64,000 nt of DNA from Paraspadella gotoi (lineage: Eukaryota; Chaetognatha): the NCBI GenBank assembly GCA_051294375.1, contig CM119269.1:6247919-6311918 (forward strand), given 5' to 3'. This document shows, in pieces, positions 36,689-50,449 of this stretch. A program made the translations under genes and the position numbers. The notes under the pieces were generated by a model. It saw only the letters and a list, made by a program, of their open reading frames with translations. It ran no database searches and was not told the DNA's origin. How positions within the stretch are numbered: the stretch's first letter is position 1; each line of letters begins with the position of its first letter.

Positions 36689-39600
36689 ATGGCATTATGC
36701 GTCACGTCTTTGTTTGTACAAGTTTTCTTATTGCTAATTATAGTTTCAGGTAAGAAATTGATTTTTATACTCGGAGTCTTGCTTTGATTGCCCTCTTTAA
36801 TTAGTTAAATATTTTTCTTAGATTATGTCAGCTCGTCAAGCAATATCGATGACGAAGATTTTCTGGATAATAAATCATTTTTTGCTCATGTGAGTAGTAA
36901 CATTGGTCTAAATCTGAATTTTAATCAAACATGAAAAACATATGATACCTTAGTTATCAATACGATATAAAACTTAATTTGGCATTCCTGGAGATCAATG
37001 CCCTCTGGAGGCCAATGGGAAAACGAAGAGCAAGGTTTTTCTTAAAGAATTAACGGAAAAAAGAGGAACAAAATGGAATAGAAGAGGATAACATTTAGGG
37101 GAAAAAAATAAAGGAATTCTGATATCATAATTTTTTTTAATATTTGGGTAAAAATTAAGGTTATAATAAATTATGGTTAAGAATAAATGAAGAATAAGTG
37201 TAAATTAATTAAAAAAATAAATTAAGGTTAAAAATAAGTTAAGGGTAAGTTAGGGTTAAGGGTAAGTTAGGATTAGGGGTAAGTTTGGGTTAGGGGTAAG
37301 TTAAAGGTAAATTAGAATTAAATTTAAAATTAAGTTTTGGCTTAAGTATACAATAATTAAACAATTCAAAAAATAATATTTAAATATTAATAAATTTCTA
37401 AAAAATATAATAATAATATTTATAAAGTAACAGTTTTTATTTATGATTACAATGGTCATTTGATAATTTGGAGAGTGAAAGATATCAAGGTTAAAATTAC
37501 CTTTTTCTCTATCTCTCAAAGTTAGTATCCAAATATTTATTAAAACTGGTTGATAAAGGTTCAAAAAACAAGAACCAAAACATATCCAAATTATTAAATG
37601 ATCGTGGTTATCACAAATAAAAACTTATTTTGTAAATATTTATCAAAAGCAATAAAAAAAATATTATAATAAAATTTTTTAGAGAAAAGTTTGAATGTAG
37701 TGGCAATAATGAATTTGTTTTATTATGAAAACGAACATGTTTCGGTTCGTTGTTGCCACTATATTCAAACTTTTCTTTAAATCATAATACATAACGAAAA
37801 GAAAAGAAAATAATACAATTAAATTTTTTAAAGAATTAAAAAGAAATCCATAGCTTGTGAAGCTTAAAAACGTTTTTAATATCATTGTTGTTACGGTCTT
37901 AAATTTTTTTTTCTGTAAAGAAACGAACTTTATTTTTTCCTCTTCCTTCTCTTCGTTTTCCCATAAGCCTCCAGAGCGAATTCAACTCCGGGATCGCCGA
38001 TACATTCTGTATACCCTGGGTAAAAATAAGCTACAGGTTTTTGAGCTTGAGTATTTTCCGACATTTGAGCTGTTACAATGGTGACATTTAAATGGTTCAT
38101 TATAATATAAAAACTATACTGGGAGATCCACTGTAATGGGACCAACTTCAAGTGCTTATCGCACAAAAACGGTTTATGATAGAAAAAAAGGGACTATATT
38201 TAAAAATTAGGTTAAATTTTTTTTGATTGATATCAAAAGCGTCTGGAAAATCCAATGCAACTACTGTAATTTAAGCTTTTTACATTTTACAAAACGGCGC
38301 GGTGTTTCGCACAGCACTTAGAAAAGGTCATGGTTACTGATTGTGAATCTTTTCAATTGATTACAACTTTTTACAAATGTACCAATTTTTAATCAATTTT
38401 GTTTATTTACTCATCCAAACTATTTCTTTAAGTTAGTCCCAAAAGAGCTGGACCTTCATGTAGAATAACCAAAACTTTGCTCAGTTCATAACATGAATTA
38501 GTACGTTTTACGATTTAAAACTTGGTTTGTGGCAGCGTATTAATTTTGATATTATTGCTGTGTTGTGACAGTATTCCTTAAGATGGCAAAATAATTGTTT
38601 TTTGTTTTCCATACAGAGCTTCAAAATGCAATTAAAACCTTATTCAGAAGACTGCGTTTGGCAAAGACTAAAAGTTGGAACCTATATGAGTTTTGGATAT
38701 GAAGTAATCATAAATGAAATGATCACTCAAATTACTGAATACTAATTTTGTCCACAAGCTAAAAATTATATTAAAATTAATTCAAGGTTTTGCGAGGAGG
38801 GAACAAAAAAATTATATTCTCTTTAAGAGATGTCAATGGAGGCATTCTGCAGAAGGAGGAAGAGAAAGAAGAGTTATTCATTGAAAGAAATATTGAAACT
38901 GATGGTAAATGATAATATATATATAAATATTATGCTCAATATTAAAACTATGAATTTGATTAAATTTTTTTAGCAATATTATTTCCTTTAGTCACATATG
39001 GATTTTGCATGGAGAATCAAGATGGGAAATTTGTTGAAAAACTCGTTTTTTTTTATCTAAGTGGTTATATATCTCAAGAATGGGAAATGACTGAAAGTGA
39101 AATTCGTCAATATGATGAGGAAGCCACAAAGATTAATTCAAGATTAAGTACTGTTGACTCTCATGTAAGTTTTTTTGCCAAACTAAATTTTTTTAATAAT
39201 AAAATTTGCTAAGACAATAGATATCTCGTTTCAAGAAGAGCTAAACACCAAGTTTTTCTGCCAATATTGTAAAAACGAGTTTTAAAATGAACAGTAAAAT
39301 ACATATAGTCATTTGTCCTAAAATTATCTTTAAATTATTTAATTATTCTCCAGATCTGGGCACATTTCATGTAACGAAATTATTTTTAGGTGCAACAAAT
39401 GAAAAATCATCAAATGGTGAGCAGGATGCATCTTGTGGCTGACTGGTACATTATCTCAGGTATTATGCATGAATTAAAAGAAAAGTTGTCGCGAAATTTT
39501 GATGCAGTGCATGTCATAAATACACGTGCTTAGAAAGTTATTGTATTTATGTAATATCACGTCATGTCAGGTCACGTGAAATACACGTGATAAGACAGTC

Positions 39601-39957
39601 ACTGCGACGCAACACCTTTGAATTACCGTTCTTGCTTGTTTAAATTAATTTTTGTATTGGCTTGGATTATTTATATAATTTATTTCGGCTTAAGAGAAAA
39701 GTTATTTTAAATTTAAAATAATTGCAGCTCTTCTGAAAATCACCAACTAATTTTCTAAGCGTTTCAAAACATTTGTAAAACATTGTTTATAAATTATTTT
39801 ATGCTTTATTTCAGGAAATCTACAATGGGTGACGTACTGGTCTGCAATTCAAGGATGCGTCATAGGTTTCGTGGGTTTTTTTCAAGTGTATTTTATCAAA
39901 CGGTTTTTTAATCCCGAAAATTCAGGAAGCTCCGTGTTGTTACGAGAGAGAGCCTAA
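36689..39957 (+). CDS. p24/TMED family cargo receptor (TMED1/5-like)
   Basis: Seven exons: 36689-36749, 36822-36889, 38617-38703, 38787-38904, 38974-39164, 39390-39459, 39815-39957; about 245 aa. Begins with a hydrophobic signal peptide (MALCVTSLFVQVFLLL). The GOLD domain shows the paired cysteines (EDCVWQ and YGFCMEN) and GYEVLRGGNKKIIFSLRD. A membrane-proximal coiled coil (SEIRQYDEEATKINSRL) precedes one C-terminal membrane segment and a short cytoplasmic tail with VYFIKRFF, containing the di-aromatic signal of p24 proteins. Family proteins cycle between ER and Golgi in COPII/COPI vesicles. The layout fits the gamma class (TMED1/TMED5 in humans), but the exact member is not certain. The start at 36689 is chosen because the ATG 5 bp upstream runs into a stop. 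Confidence 0.88.
37155..37320. repeat. Degenerate TTAGGG-like tract
   Basis: Repeats of taagttagggttaaggg and similar in intron 2 of the p24 gene. Confidence 0.6.
37675..37790. repeat. Short palindrome in p24 gene intron 2
   Basis: Arms agaaaagtttgaatgtagtg and its inverse, with aacgaacatgtttcggttcg in the middle. Same class as the palindrome at 9363. Confidence 0.75.
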
Positions 39958-41183
39958 ACTTTAGGCTAAAGAGTTGTTTAATTAAAAAATGTTTTGAAAG
40001 TCCCGTAAATGTTTCGTTGTAGTTTAGACTTTTACGAAATATTTATTAAATGTTTACTTGGATATTAAATTTTGATTGTAACAGAGAAAGAAACTAAAAT
40101 TTTCACTAACTGAAATGAAATTATTAAAAATCAGATAATTTACTTAAATGGTTTCTCGTAAAGTGGCAAATAAGTTCAGCTTTTAACTTACAAAAAAAAT
40201 AGTACCCATTTTTTAAAAAAATTTTTACTAACAAACATTGTTTAGTTAGATTGACTATAGGAAGTATATCGTTTAAATGGAAGAGGAAGAGAGATATGTG
40301 TGGTTATAATACAATACACAACTTATAAAATTAAAGCACTTTTAGACAAAAAGATAAAAATTTTAGTGCTTGGAAACACTAGGTTCCTTTAACTTTTGTA
40401 GTTTTGTTGCAATTGTTGGTTGTTCGAGCTCTAGCAAAAAGCATGAAAAGCCGGTTTTGATCTTCCGTGGTCAAGGCGACATGCCGGATGAGGTCTTTTG
40501 TTCAGTTCTGGAGCGGAGGGAGGGAGCTCGTTGCATCATCGCTAGAGAGAAAAGGAGCTCGCCTACCGGAGAAGTGCTAGCTCTGCACAATTTCCATAGA
40601 CATCTTTGTTCTTAGTCAATCGTAAAACCCGCTAGTACCACGTTTCTTGGAACCGACTGCGCCTAAAAATTTTTTTTCTAAGAATCTGATCTGTTGGGAT
40701 TATTATTTTCTAATAAGCTTAAAATTTGTTGAAAAACTGGATAAAAAAATAATTAATTATGACTCGATCACTTTTTTGTAAATACGGAATTTGAGCAGTA
40801 TTTTAAATTCGGTTACAACTGACTCAAAGAAATAATTTTAAAATTTTGTAGTTTTTAAATCCAAGCAGGTAAAATTTTAATTTCGCCAACCGGGTTTTGA
40901 CGTTTTTTAAAATACTTCGTTTTTTAAAAAAATTTAAAAAATTATTACCCATTTACCCTAACCCTAAATCCTGTAAACCTTACCACCGCTAATCTTAAAC
41001 TACCCCTAAACTACTATAATCATCTCTTACACTACCCATAACCACCCCTAACCCCTGGCGGCGAAAGTAAAATTATGCCTCCAAGCAAATTCCTAAAATT
41101 TTAAAAACGTGGTTTGAAACTTTATCGTGGGTCTTGACACAAACTGCAATTCTTTTCACAGAAGTGCAGTAAAGTAATTCAAT
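39958..41183. other. Spacer between p24 and REEP5 genes
   Basis: AT-rich apart from a GC-richer patch at 40370-40640 containing an 81-codon plus-strand open frame (includes MPDEVFCSVLERREGARC) with no recognised domain or clear splice sites; it could be a small gene, a non-coding RNA or chance. A MITE copy occupies 40873-41073. Confidence 0.45.
40873..41073. mobile_element. MITE with TTTCGCCGACC termini, copy 2
   Basis: Left end taatttcgccaaccgggttt, right end cccctggcggcgaaagtaaa, interior ending in a degenerate telomere-like tract (taccctaaccctaaatcc). Lies just upstream of the REEP5 gene. Confidence 0.75.
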
Positions 41184-42768
<1,585 letters not shown>

Positions 42769-42920
42769 ATCTAAAACTGCAACGATGGACAAAATGAAAT
42801 GATCACCAAGTTAACTGCTTTGCAGAAATATAAAATCCATGCTTCAATCAGTAATTAACTTTCTAGGTTTTGTGGAGGTCTATAATATTCAACAGTATTT
42901 ACCTCGTTACTGATTTGGCA

Positions 42921-43011
42921 TAATTTTACTTTCGCCGACTGGGGTTGGGGTAATTAACAAATAATTTTTTTTTTTAAACGCCAAAACCCCGGTCGGCAAA
43001 AGTAAAATTTT
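42921..43011. mobile_element. MITE with TTTCGCCGACC termini, copy 3 (short)
   Basis: About 90 bp: both inverted ends (tactttcgccgactgggg and ccccggtcggcaaaagta) with almost no interior, leaving mainly the terminal inverted repeats. Lies 150 bp downstream of the REEP5 gene. Confidence 0.75.
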
Positions 43012-44626
43012 ACCTCTGATTTTTCCCTATTGCTATCCTTCATTAAGATCTCGATTAGAGAGCACCTTTTAGAATCTTCAGTTTCGAATATTATCAAGCA
43101 TATAAAAGTTATGTTTGCAAGTTGCATCATGCAACGTTCATTTTTGTTTTGGCGTGCTATCGTTCTTTGTTAAGATGGGATATGCATAGCAATGCTTGTC
43201 GGTCTATAGGTTTAAAATTATAAGACCTAATAAAGATGTGTTTGTTTTCAAAGAGAGGTGGAAATTGTTTTAAAAAAATATAAAAATACAATCGACCGAG
43301 ACTGCCATAATAATATTTGGCTTTTTATCTGATTCTCAGTATAGCTCATCGAGCTTCATAAAACATGCAATTTTTTTTCTATTTTAGAAGCTTAGTTTTT
43401 TGTTACTGGAACATAATAAAACGAAAATGTTATTAGACTGCTTCGAGCATGTACTTATTTTTCCATTTAATTGCATGCAAAATAAGTTAAATAAGTTAGT
43501 TAAATCTGTAAAACTCTTGTCCAAGGCTTATAATAGGGCCCATCTATATCAATGGAGTGGGTCAGAAGTTTGATTTGGGAATCTTCCCAAATGAAACTTC
43601 ATATATTTCTGAGAACTTTCAATGGACCAACATTTTCTAAAATGGCTAGAAGCACTAGTAATTAATTCTTTAATATTTATGAATAGGAAATGTCAAATTT
43701 TTTTTTATTTTCAAAAGCAGATTCGGATATACATTGTGGATAAATATATATATCATCAATATTTTTTATGATAAGTGAGATAAAATTAGGAAAAACCTTA
43801 AAAAATCATCATCCGATCATTTTAGCAATTTTTGATAATTTTTGATAATTTTACTTTAAGCAAAGTTTGAAAATGATTACATCAACGATTTTATTTGTGT
43901 ACGTTGATGTAATCATTTTCAAACTTTGCTTAAATCTCTAAACTCAACGAAGCTGAAAGGATTAATACAATGGCTGCTAATTTTACATAATAAAATATCA
44001 AAATTTTAAAAGGTAAATTACATTTTTTGCTTAACTATTTGAGCTTTCAGAATCAATTAAAAAAACTTAATATAAAAAAAAATATTTGACATTATATAGC
44101 ATTCTGTGAATAGCATAAAAAGTCTATAAATTTTAAATATGTCTGAATTCTTAGTAGATAAGTACGCAAAAACGTTAAAGGATTTAAGAATAAATTCAGA
44201 ATTCAAAAAAAATATTTGACATTATATAGCAATATAATAAGTTTAATCAACGAATTACTTATGGTTCGGAACATTTTTGCAAAAAAATATTTTAAAACTA
44301 ACTAATACCAATAATAGATTTGTTTGATGCTGTTCCCATTAAAATTTGAATTTGGTCGGCTACCGCTACTAGATAATTATTATTATCAATTTAAGGAGCG
44401 CTGTAGATTTATTTTAGTTAGAATTTCGCTTCTACCGTTTTACTTTGTTTCCTTCTAAACTTCAAGGATAGCTTTAAGAACCTGTTCTGTATTCAGTATT
44501 CAAATTTTTAGCTGACTAATTTGGTAATAATTAAAAATTAGTAATTCTGGAACTAAGTATATTTTAAATACAACAAAACGGGTTATCACCGATCAAGTCC
44601 ACAATTCTCAAAAACTAGTCTGAAAT
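43012..44626. repeat. Convergent spacer filled with AT-rich repeats
   Basis: 1.6 kb between the REEP5 (plus) and DDX21 (minus) 3' ends. 43605-43850 and 44220-44345 match 46980-47530 (blocks actttcaatggacca, atggctagaagca, atggttcggaacatttttgc). 44103-44203 repeats 41535-41660 in inverse-free orientation (ttaaatatgtctgaattctt), a third dispersed copy. No gene. Confidence 0.65.
43850..43933. repeat. Near-perfect 76-84 bp palindrome
   Basis: Arms taagcaaagtttgaaaatga and tgattacatcaacg with exact inverses around a short centre (atttatttgtgta). Confidence 0.9.
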
Positions 44627-47600
44627 TTAAAACGAAATTTTTCTTTTCGGCGCTCCACCCCGAGAAACAAAGCTTCCCCTTCCTCCGAACGATCGGTTAA
44701 ATCCACCTGACGTAGGAAAAATTGTTTGATTAGAATGATCTCATATTTCGTTGCCAAGTATTCTGATTTTAACCATATTTATTTACCACGATTCTGCCTA
44801 AATCCGCCGCCGCCTCCTCCACGGCCAAAACCGTATCCACGACCGGCCCCAAAGCGCTGCGCCTCCTGCAGCGCCGGAATCTCTTGACAGACTTCGATCC
44901 ACTCGCGATGGTCGCTGTTGAAAGATTCCAGGACCTACGAAAAAAGAATTTGGCTCAATTGTAACTAAAAATCCACTATCTTGGGGTTAAAAAGGAGACA
45001 GAGTTCCTTATTAAATCGGAAAATACGATATTGTACTCTGCACTAGCATGAGAATACAAGGAGCTTCCCGATATGAAATTGGTACAACCAATATATAACC
45101 CTCACCTTTTCCTTCTCCTCTGACGGGAGGTCAAACACTGCGCTGTCCCCGTTTTCGCTGAGCGAAAGACTAGAAATTCTTTCTTTCAATTCTGCGCCAA
45201 GTCGACCCTCGATGATTCGATAGACGAAACCTGAGCAAAAAATTGAAACCAAGCGTTACAAAAAGAATTCACTAAACATAATCTATTTTTCTTCCACTCA
45301 CCTTTAGTTCGGAATCCAGCCCTCCCGGTTATGATCATGGTGGTATGATTTTCGGCACCCGTCAACAGGGATCGTTGGCAAGTTTTGATGCCGCTGAGGG
45401 CGGCCAGTGCTGTCGCCAGGGCTTCACGGGCTCCCGACGATTCGATTAGCGTGTCGGCCGAATCGAGAAAAACGTCTCGAGCCTCGTCGCTTATTTCCTT
45501 TGGTAAAAAATCAGTTATATTATGATAATGATGTATTTTTCATTTTCATCACTTTATGATGTACTCTCCGACTCCTAACAGCTAACCTTTAGTGATTCTA
45601 AAATTTCGTCTTTCTTCAGATCCATCAACTCTTCCGCCTTTGGAGCTGGAGTTCGCGTAAAATTAACTTTGGCCGCTCGTTCCACCTACGAATGAACGAG
45701 AAACTGAGATTCTGGCAACAAGAACAAGTATCCTAAAATGAAAAATCACCTGTTTTAACTTCGACTCTTCGTTGGGTGCGTACAAGCAAATGCATACGCC
45801 CCTTCTCCCCGCCCTGCCCGTACGGCCGGAACGATGAATATAAGAGTCGACATCCTGGCGACAAAAAAAAATAATCATTTAGTTTAACTTTTTATTTTTC
45901 AAAACAGAATTAAACAAAACGTTCATTACCCCAGGTGGTGAACACTGGATGACCATGTCGACCTCTGGAACGTCCAATCCTCTGGCGGCAACGTCAGTGG
46001 CGACGAGACACTGACATCTTCCTTCGCGGAAATCCCGCATAACTCGTTCCCTCTGATCCTGTGGGACATCGCCGCTCAGCATCTGACGCGGGAACGTCAG
46101 CAGCGGAGACGTGGCGAGCGACGCACATTCCGCCTTCGTCTGAATTAAATTCGGGAAAATTCGATCGAGATTTAAATTGGGTTGATTAACGTCCTAAAAA
46201 TTTCGACCTCATTCTTACCTGACAGAAAACCATTGCACGAGCTTCTTTTCTTCCTGCGACGCCCCCATACTTTCGAAGAAGAACGTCGATTATTCCTGAA
46301 CGAAGTTAATACCAAATTAGAGCGAAATTTTCAGAATAATAAACGATTTTTTTTCATTCCGATTTTTCCTAACCTGGTCTTGCCGTAGTGACGCATCGAA
46401 CGGCTAAGTGATCAACTGTAGTGGAAGTCTGATTCCCTTGATTGCCGACCAGGTCCACTTCCTCCAGATTGGATGTCTCTAGATACTTGTTAGCGATGTT
46501 GCGCACCCACGATGGAACAGTGGCGCTAAACAACAGCGTCTGGGGTTTTTTTCCGTCGGAGCGTGCTTCCAAATCGTAGGCTAAAGAAAGTATAAATTAT
46601 ATGATTTTAATTATGATTCTTTAATCTTTTTTATCATCATTTTCTTTCTTTCTAACCAGATTTCAATATGTTCTCTACATCGTCGGCGAAGCCCATGTCC
46701 AACATGCGGTCAACTTCGTCCAGAACGACGTACTCCAGTTGAGAGAGGTTGAGGACGTTCGGCCCCGTTTTGCTCAGGTGGTCCAAGATGCGGCCGGGAG
46801 TTCCGACGAGAATGTCGATGCCCCGACGAATTTCACCGAACTGAAAGAATTCTTATTTAATAGAAACTTATGAATACTTTGAGCATTAAAAATATCATTT
46901 TATCAGTTAATCATAACCTGTCAATTTAATAAAACCCAGAATCGTAGACTGAAGGGTCTTCAATCTCGACTGATACGAAAAAACTTTCAATGGACCAAAT
47001 TTTTTTTAAATGGCTAGAAGCATTATTAACTAATTTTTTAGTATTTATTTATAGATAGGAAATGTAAAAATATTTTTTTGGAATTTTGTATTTTTAAAAG
47101 CAGATACAAATAGATTATAAAAATACAAAGTCTAGTTCTTTTTTCAATATTTTAATAAGTGGGTCAAAATTGAAAAAACCTGAAAAAATCATCCTCATCA
47201 TCCGTTGATTTTAATAGTTTTTGCTCATTTTCAGTAATAAATCATCAAAATTTTAAAAAGTTGTAATTACATTTTTGCTTAACTTTTGAGCTATATCAGA
47301 ATCAATAAAAAAACAACTTTAAATATCCCCAAAATTTTTTTACATTATATAGCAAAATAATAATTTTAATTAGCGAATTACTCATGGTTCGGAACATTTT
47401 TGCAAAAAAAAATATTTTAACACAATAACTAATACTACTAATAATAATATTATAATATAATAATAATAATAATGGATTCGTTTAATACTGTTCCCATTAA
47501 AATTTTAATTTGGTCGGCTACCGTTATTTTCATGCTTCATTTTTATGAAGATATAATAATATATAAATAATAAGATACTGTAGTAAATGTATCACGTGCC

Positions 47601-50449
47601 AGAATAATTTTTTTCTTTTTATAATATGAATAATACTTGATAATAATCATCAAGTTTTCCCTTTAAAAATGTATTAAAAATAAAAATTTCAGCTTGGGGA
47701 AAAAAGTTACAAAAAACGACTTTGTTAATAAATAAGTTACCATAGTAAATAAGTTAGGTTTTACTTTAGAATTTTTTTGAATAATAAAAAATCACCAAAC
47801 TGACTTATCACCAATTTTTTTTTATTAGATAACTTCACACGCAGCGTTATTATTTGTTAAATTGTTAAAAACTGTTAAAATTTTGACGAAAAAAAAAAGA
47901 AGAAAAGTGACTCCACGCTTGAGAGCCACTGTGATTATACTATTAGGAAATTTTAAGATTTTTTTAGGTCAATATAAACGTCAAGTAGTTTTTTAACTAA
48001 TAAATGTTATAAAAATAATATACAATAAAGAATTACGAGCTTAATCAAATCTTTTCGTATCAGTCCAGATTGAAGACCCTGTACCTACTGATAATTAATT
48101 AACCCCCTAATCACCTGCGTTCCGTAGGCGGTTCCACCGTAGAAGCAGGTTGCGCGGGCAGAGGTGGCGATGGAGGCGAAATCGTCGCCGATCTGTTTGG
48201 CCAACTCTCTCGTCGGAGAGAGAACGAGAGCACGGGGAGCTCGTCCGTAGGTGCTGTTTGGGTTAGCCTGGAGAGGAATGGAACACTGGGTTGAACAGTC
48301 TTATTTACAATAAAAATATCTTAAAATCAATTCCTTCCAACCTGAATTCGCTCCACCAGCGGAATGGCAAAGGCCAATGTTTTGCCCGAGCCAGTTCTGG
48401 CCTTTACCACGATGTCGTGACCCGCCAGGCAATTGGACAAAGTCAAGTACTGAACCGGAAACAGTCGGTTGATCCCGCGCGCCTGCAGTTTGAAGAGGAT
48501 TGAGCTGGAAATGTTGAAGTTGGAAAATTGGCCAGCCTTTTCTTCGGGCGTTAGAGCGGGAGGGGCAGATTCTTTATCGTCGGAATCGGTCAAGGAAGAC
48601 GCCGTCGACGAAGGTGACGACATCGCCATGGGCGTCGACGACGTTGCTTCCTTGTCTTTCTTCTTTTTCTTGGCCTTGGGCGTAGTTTCCGGCGAAGAAA
48701 GTTCCGCAGGTTTGTCTCTCTTCAACCTCTTGGCCGGTTTTTCAACTTTTGCTTCGACCTCGCCAGATTTGCGCTTCTTTTTCTTCTCTCCGCCATCCGC
48801 GGAAGCGATGGAGTCATCGGCGGTCCCATCAGTGATCTTCTCCTTTTTCTTCTTCTTTACTTTGACGTCGGTGCCGTGAGAATCGGAAACTATGTCGATT
48901 TTTAATTTGGAATCCGAGTCTGGCTTCATTTTATCTTAAAATAAAAAATTAGGGTACTTTATTATTCGACGTCCGCAACCAACCTTAGGCACCACCATTT
49001 AATTTTGTTTTCCCTCAAGCGTCGAGTCTCAGTTTGCGCAATAATATACATTTTTTTGTTAAGTATTATAAATTTGGCTAAATTTTTCTTTCGCCGACCG
49101 CGGTTATGGCGGCTTTTAAAAAACATTTAACAATATTTATTTTTAAAAAAACAAATTATTTAAGTACCCTAACCCTTAACCACCCCTAATCCTAAACCAC
49201 CCATAAATCACCCTTAACCATAACCCCGGTCGGCGAAAGTAAAAGTAACCCATAAATTTTATAATTTTATAATAAATAATAATTTATTAAAATTTATTTT
49301 GTTTGAGGTAGAAAATGAATTGTTTACGTACGAGTTTTTCATAAAGAAACTATGGTGGACTAAAATCCACCAACCGTTCATCAGCGGCCATTGGTGCCGG
49401 AGGCAAGTCATTCGCCTTCCAACCCAAAGGTCCGTTGGTCGCCTAGCAGTTAAGAGGGACGGGGCGCTTAACCCGCCTGTAACTGTTACAGCCTGATCCG
49501 AAGCTCAGGGACTGCTTATATTGAACGGTTCTGTCACTCACACAAAATAATTACTTTCATTGGTGAGCCCGACTTCCGTACACAACAGCAACAACACTTT
49601 CAGGCGACATGCCTCAACCTGGCGATGCTCTTTCCGCCCACAACACATCAGGCGACATGCCTCAACTTGGTGATGAACTTTCCACCAACAATAATTCACT
49701 GAAGAGACGCAAAAGACTTCTCCCTATGGGAGGGGGGGCATGTAAGGTGGACTAAAATCCACCAACCGGTCATCAGCGGCCATTGGTGCCGGAGGCAAGT
49801 CATTCGCCTCCCAACCCAAAGGTCCGGTGGTCGCCTAGCAGTTAAGAGGGACAGGGCGCTTAACCCGCCTGTAACTCGGTGTTACAGCCTGATCCGAAGC
49901 TCAGGGACTGCTTAATAATGCTTATATTGAACGGTTCTGTCACTAACACATAATAATAATTACTGTCTCTTCAAAACATAAATTTCGGACATGTTTCAGC
50001 TTCAATGTAAGCCTTCATCAGCGCAAAAACGAATTGATTTGTAAAACAAATATTTTTACAGACTCTTTCAAAGTCTGTAAAAATATTTGTTTCACAAATC
50101 AATTGGTTTTAGCGCTGATGAAGGTTTACATTGAAGCCTAAAAATGGCCGAAATTTATGTAAGTCGCTCATAAGAAGCGAAAAAAAATAACCGACCGCAA
50201 AATCCCGGTCGGCGAATGTAAAAATAAGCCAAAATTTAAATGAATAATAATAATGAATTAATAATATTAAAGTTATAAAATTTTCGATTTTTCTTAGACG
50301 ACAAAATTCTTTTACTCACCTATTTCTACTGCGACCGTGACTTGATCCTGTTCCGGGCACGTGGTGATTTTTTTCTTTTTTAATTTTTTTATTTTTCCAG
50401 AATCGGTTAGCTTCATATTTTCTTTTACAGACTCTACCAGTCCAGGCAT
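44627..50449 (-). CDS. DDX21: DDX21/DDX50-like nucleolar DEAD-box RNA helicase
   Basis: Thirteen minus-strand exons: 50449-50330, 48934-48342, 48267-48115, 46840-46657, 46580-46374, 46295-46219, 46139-45930, 45854-45750, 45685-45597, 45497-45302, 45230-45106, 44934-44787, 44706-44627. The N-terminal ~150 aa are Lys-rich, like the basic repeats of DDX21. Helicase motifs in order: ARTGSGKT (I), SPTRELA (Ia), TPGR (Ib), DEVD (II, the variant typical of DDX21/DDX50), SAT (III), ARGLD (V) and HRSGRTGR (VI). A GUCT-like region ([10 protein letters not shown], then [12 protein letters not shown]) follows, and the tail is Gly/Arg-rich ([12 protein letters not shown]), as in the RNA-binding tails of this family. 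The family works in rRNA processing and Pol I/II transcription. Exon 1 encodes only 40 residues and is split off by a transposon-laden 1.4 kb intron. Confidence 0.94.
46975..47535. repeat. AT-rich dispersed repeat in DDX21 intron 3
   Basis: Same family as 43605-44345, same plus-strand orientation, and it expands this intron to 1.27 kb. Flanks share gtcttcaatctcgactgatacgaaa (46948) and its near inverse at 48050-48075, so the insertion may itself have inverted ends. Only short stretches are quoted. Confidence 0.6.
49078..49248. mobile_element. MITE with TTTCGCCGACC termini, copy 4
   Basis: In DDX21 intron 1. Left end ttctttcgccgaccgcggtt, right end ccccggtcggcgaaagtaaa, interior with taccctaacccttaacc. 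About 170 bp. Confidence 0.8.
49350..49965 (+). mobile_element. TRIM-like mini-retroelement with tRNA-like terminal repeats
   Basis: In DDX21 intron 1, opposite in sense to the gene. Two direct repeats of about 210-220 bp (49350-49558 and 49741-49965; shared core ggtggactaaaatccacc, tcatcagcggccattggtgc) flank about 180 bp. Right after the first repeat is TGGTGAGCCCGACTTCC, placed like a primer-binding site; right before the second is gggaggggggg, placed like a polypurine tract, and the second repeat starts TGTAAGG. The interior is not protein-coding at a useful length. Each repeat contains a tRNA-like stretch with an A-box-like GTCGCCTAGCAGTTAAGAGG. It could alternatively be two tRNA-derived SINEs in tandem. 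Confidence 0.65.
49980..50155. repeat. Palindrome in DDX21 intron 1
   Basis: About 175 bp: arms ttcatcagcgc..aa, aaacaaatatttttacagac and inverses around gactctttcaaagtc; outer parts contain cggacatgtttcagc. Hairpin class shared with 9363 and 37675. Confidence 0.85.
50190..50222. mobile_element. MITE with TTTCGCCGACC termini, terminus fragment
   Basis: ccgaccgcaaaatcccggtcggcgaatgt: two inverted ends almost fused, a fifth trace of the family. Confidence 0.55.

Noticed and set aside
49419-49500. Functional tRNA gene
   Set aside because: A-box-like sequence is present but the acceptor stem does not pair convincingly and the segment is part of a longer direct repeat.
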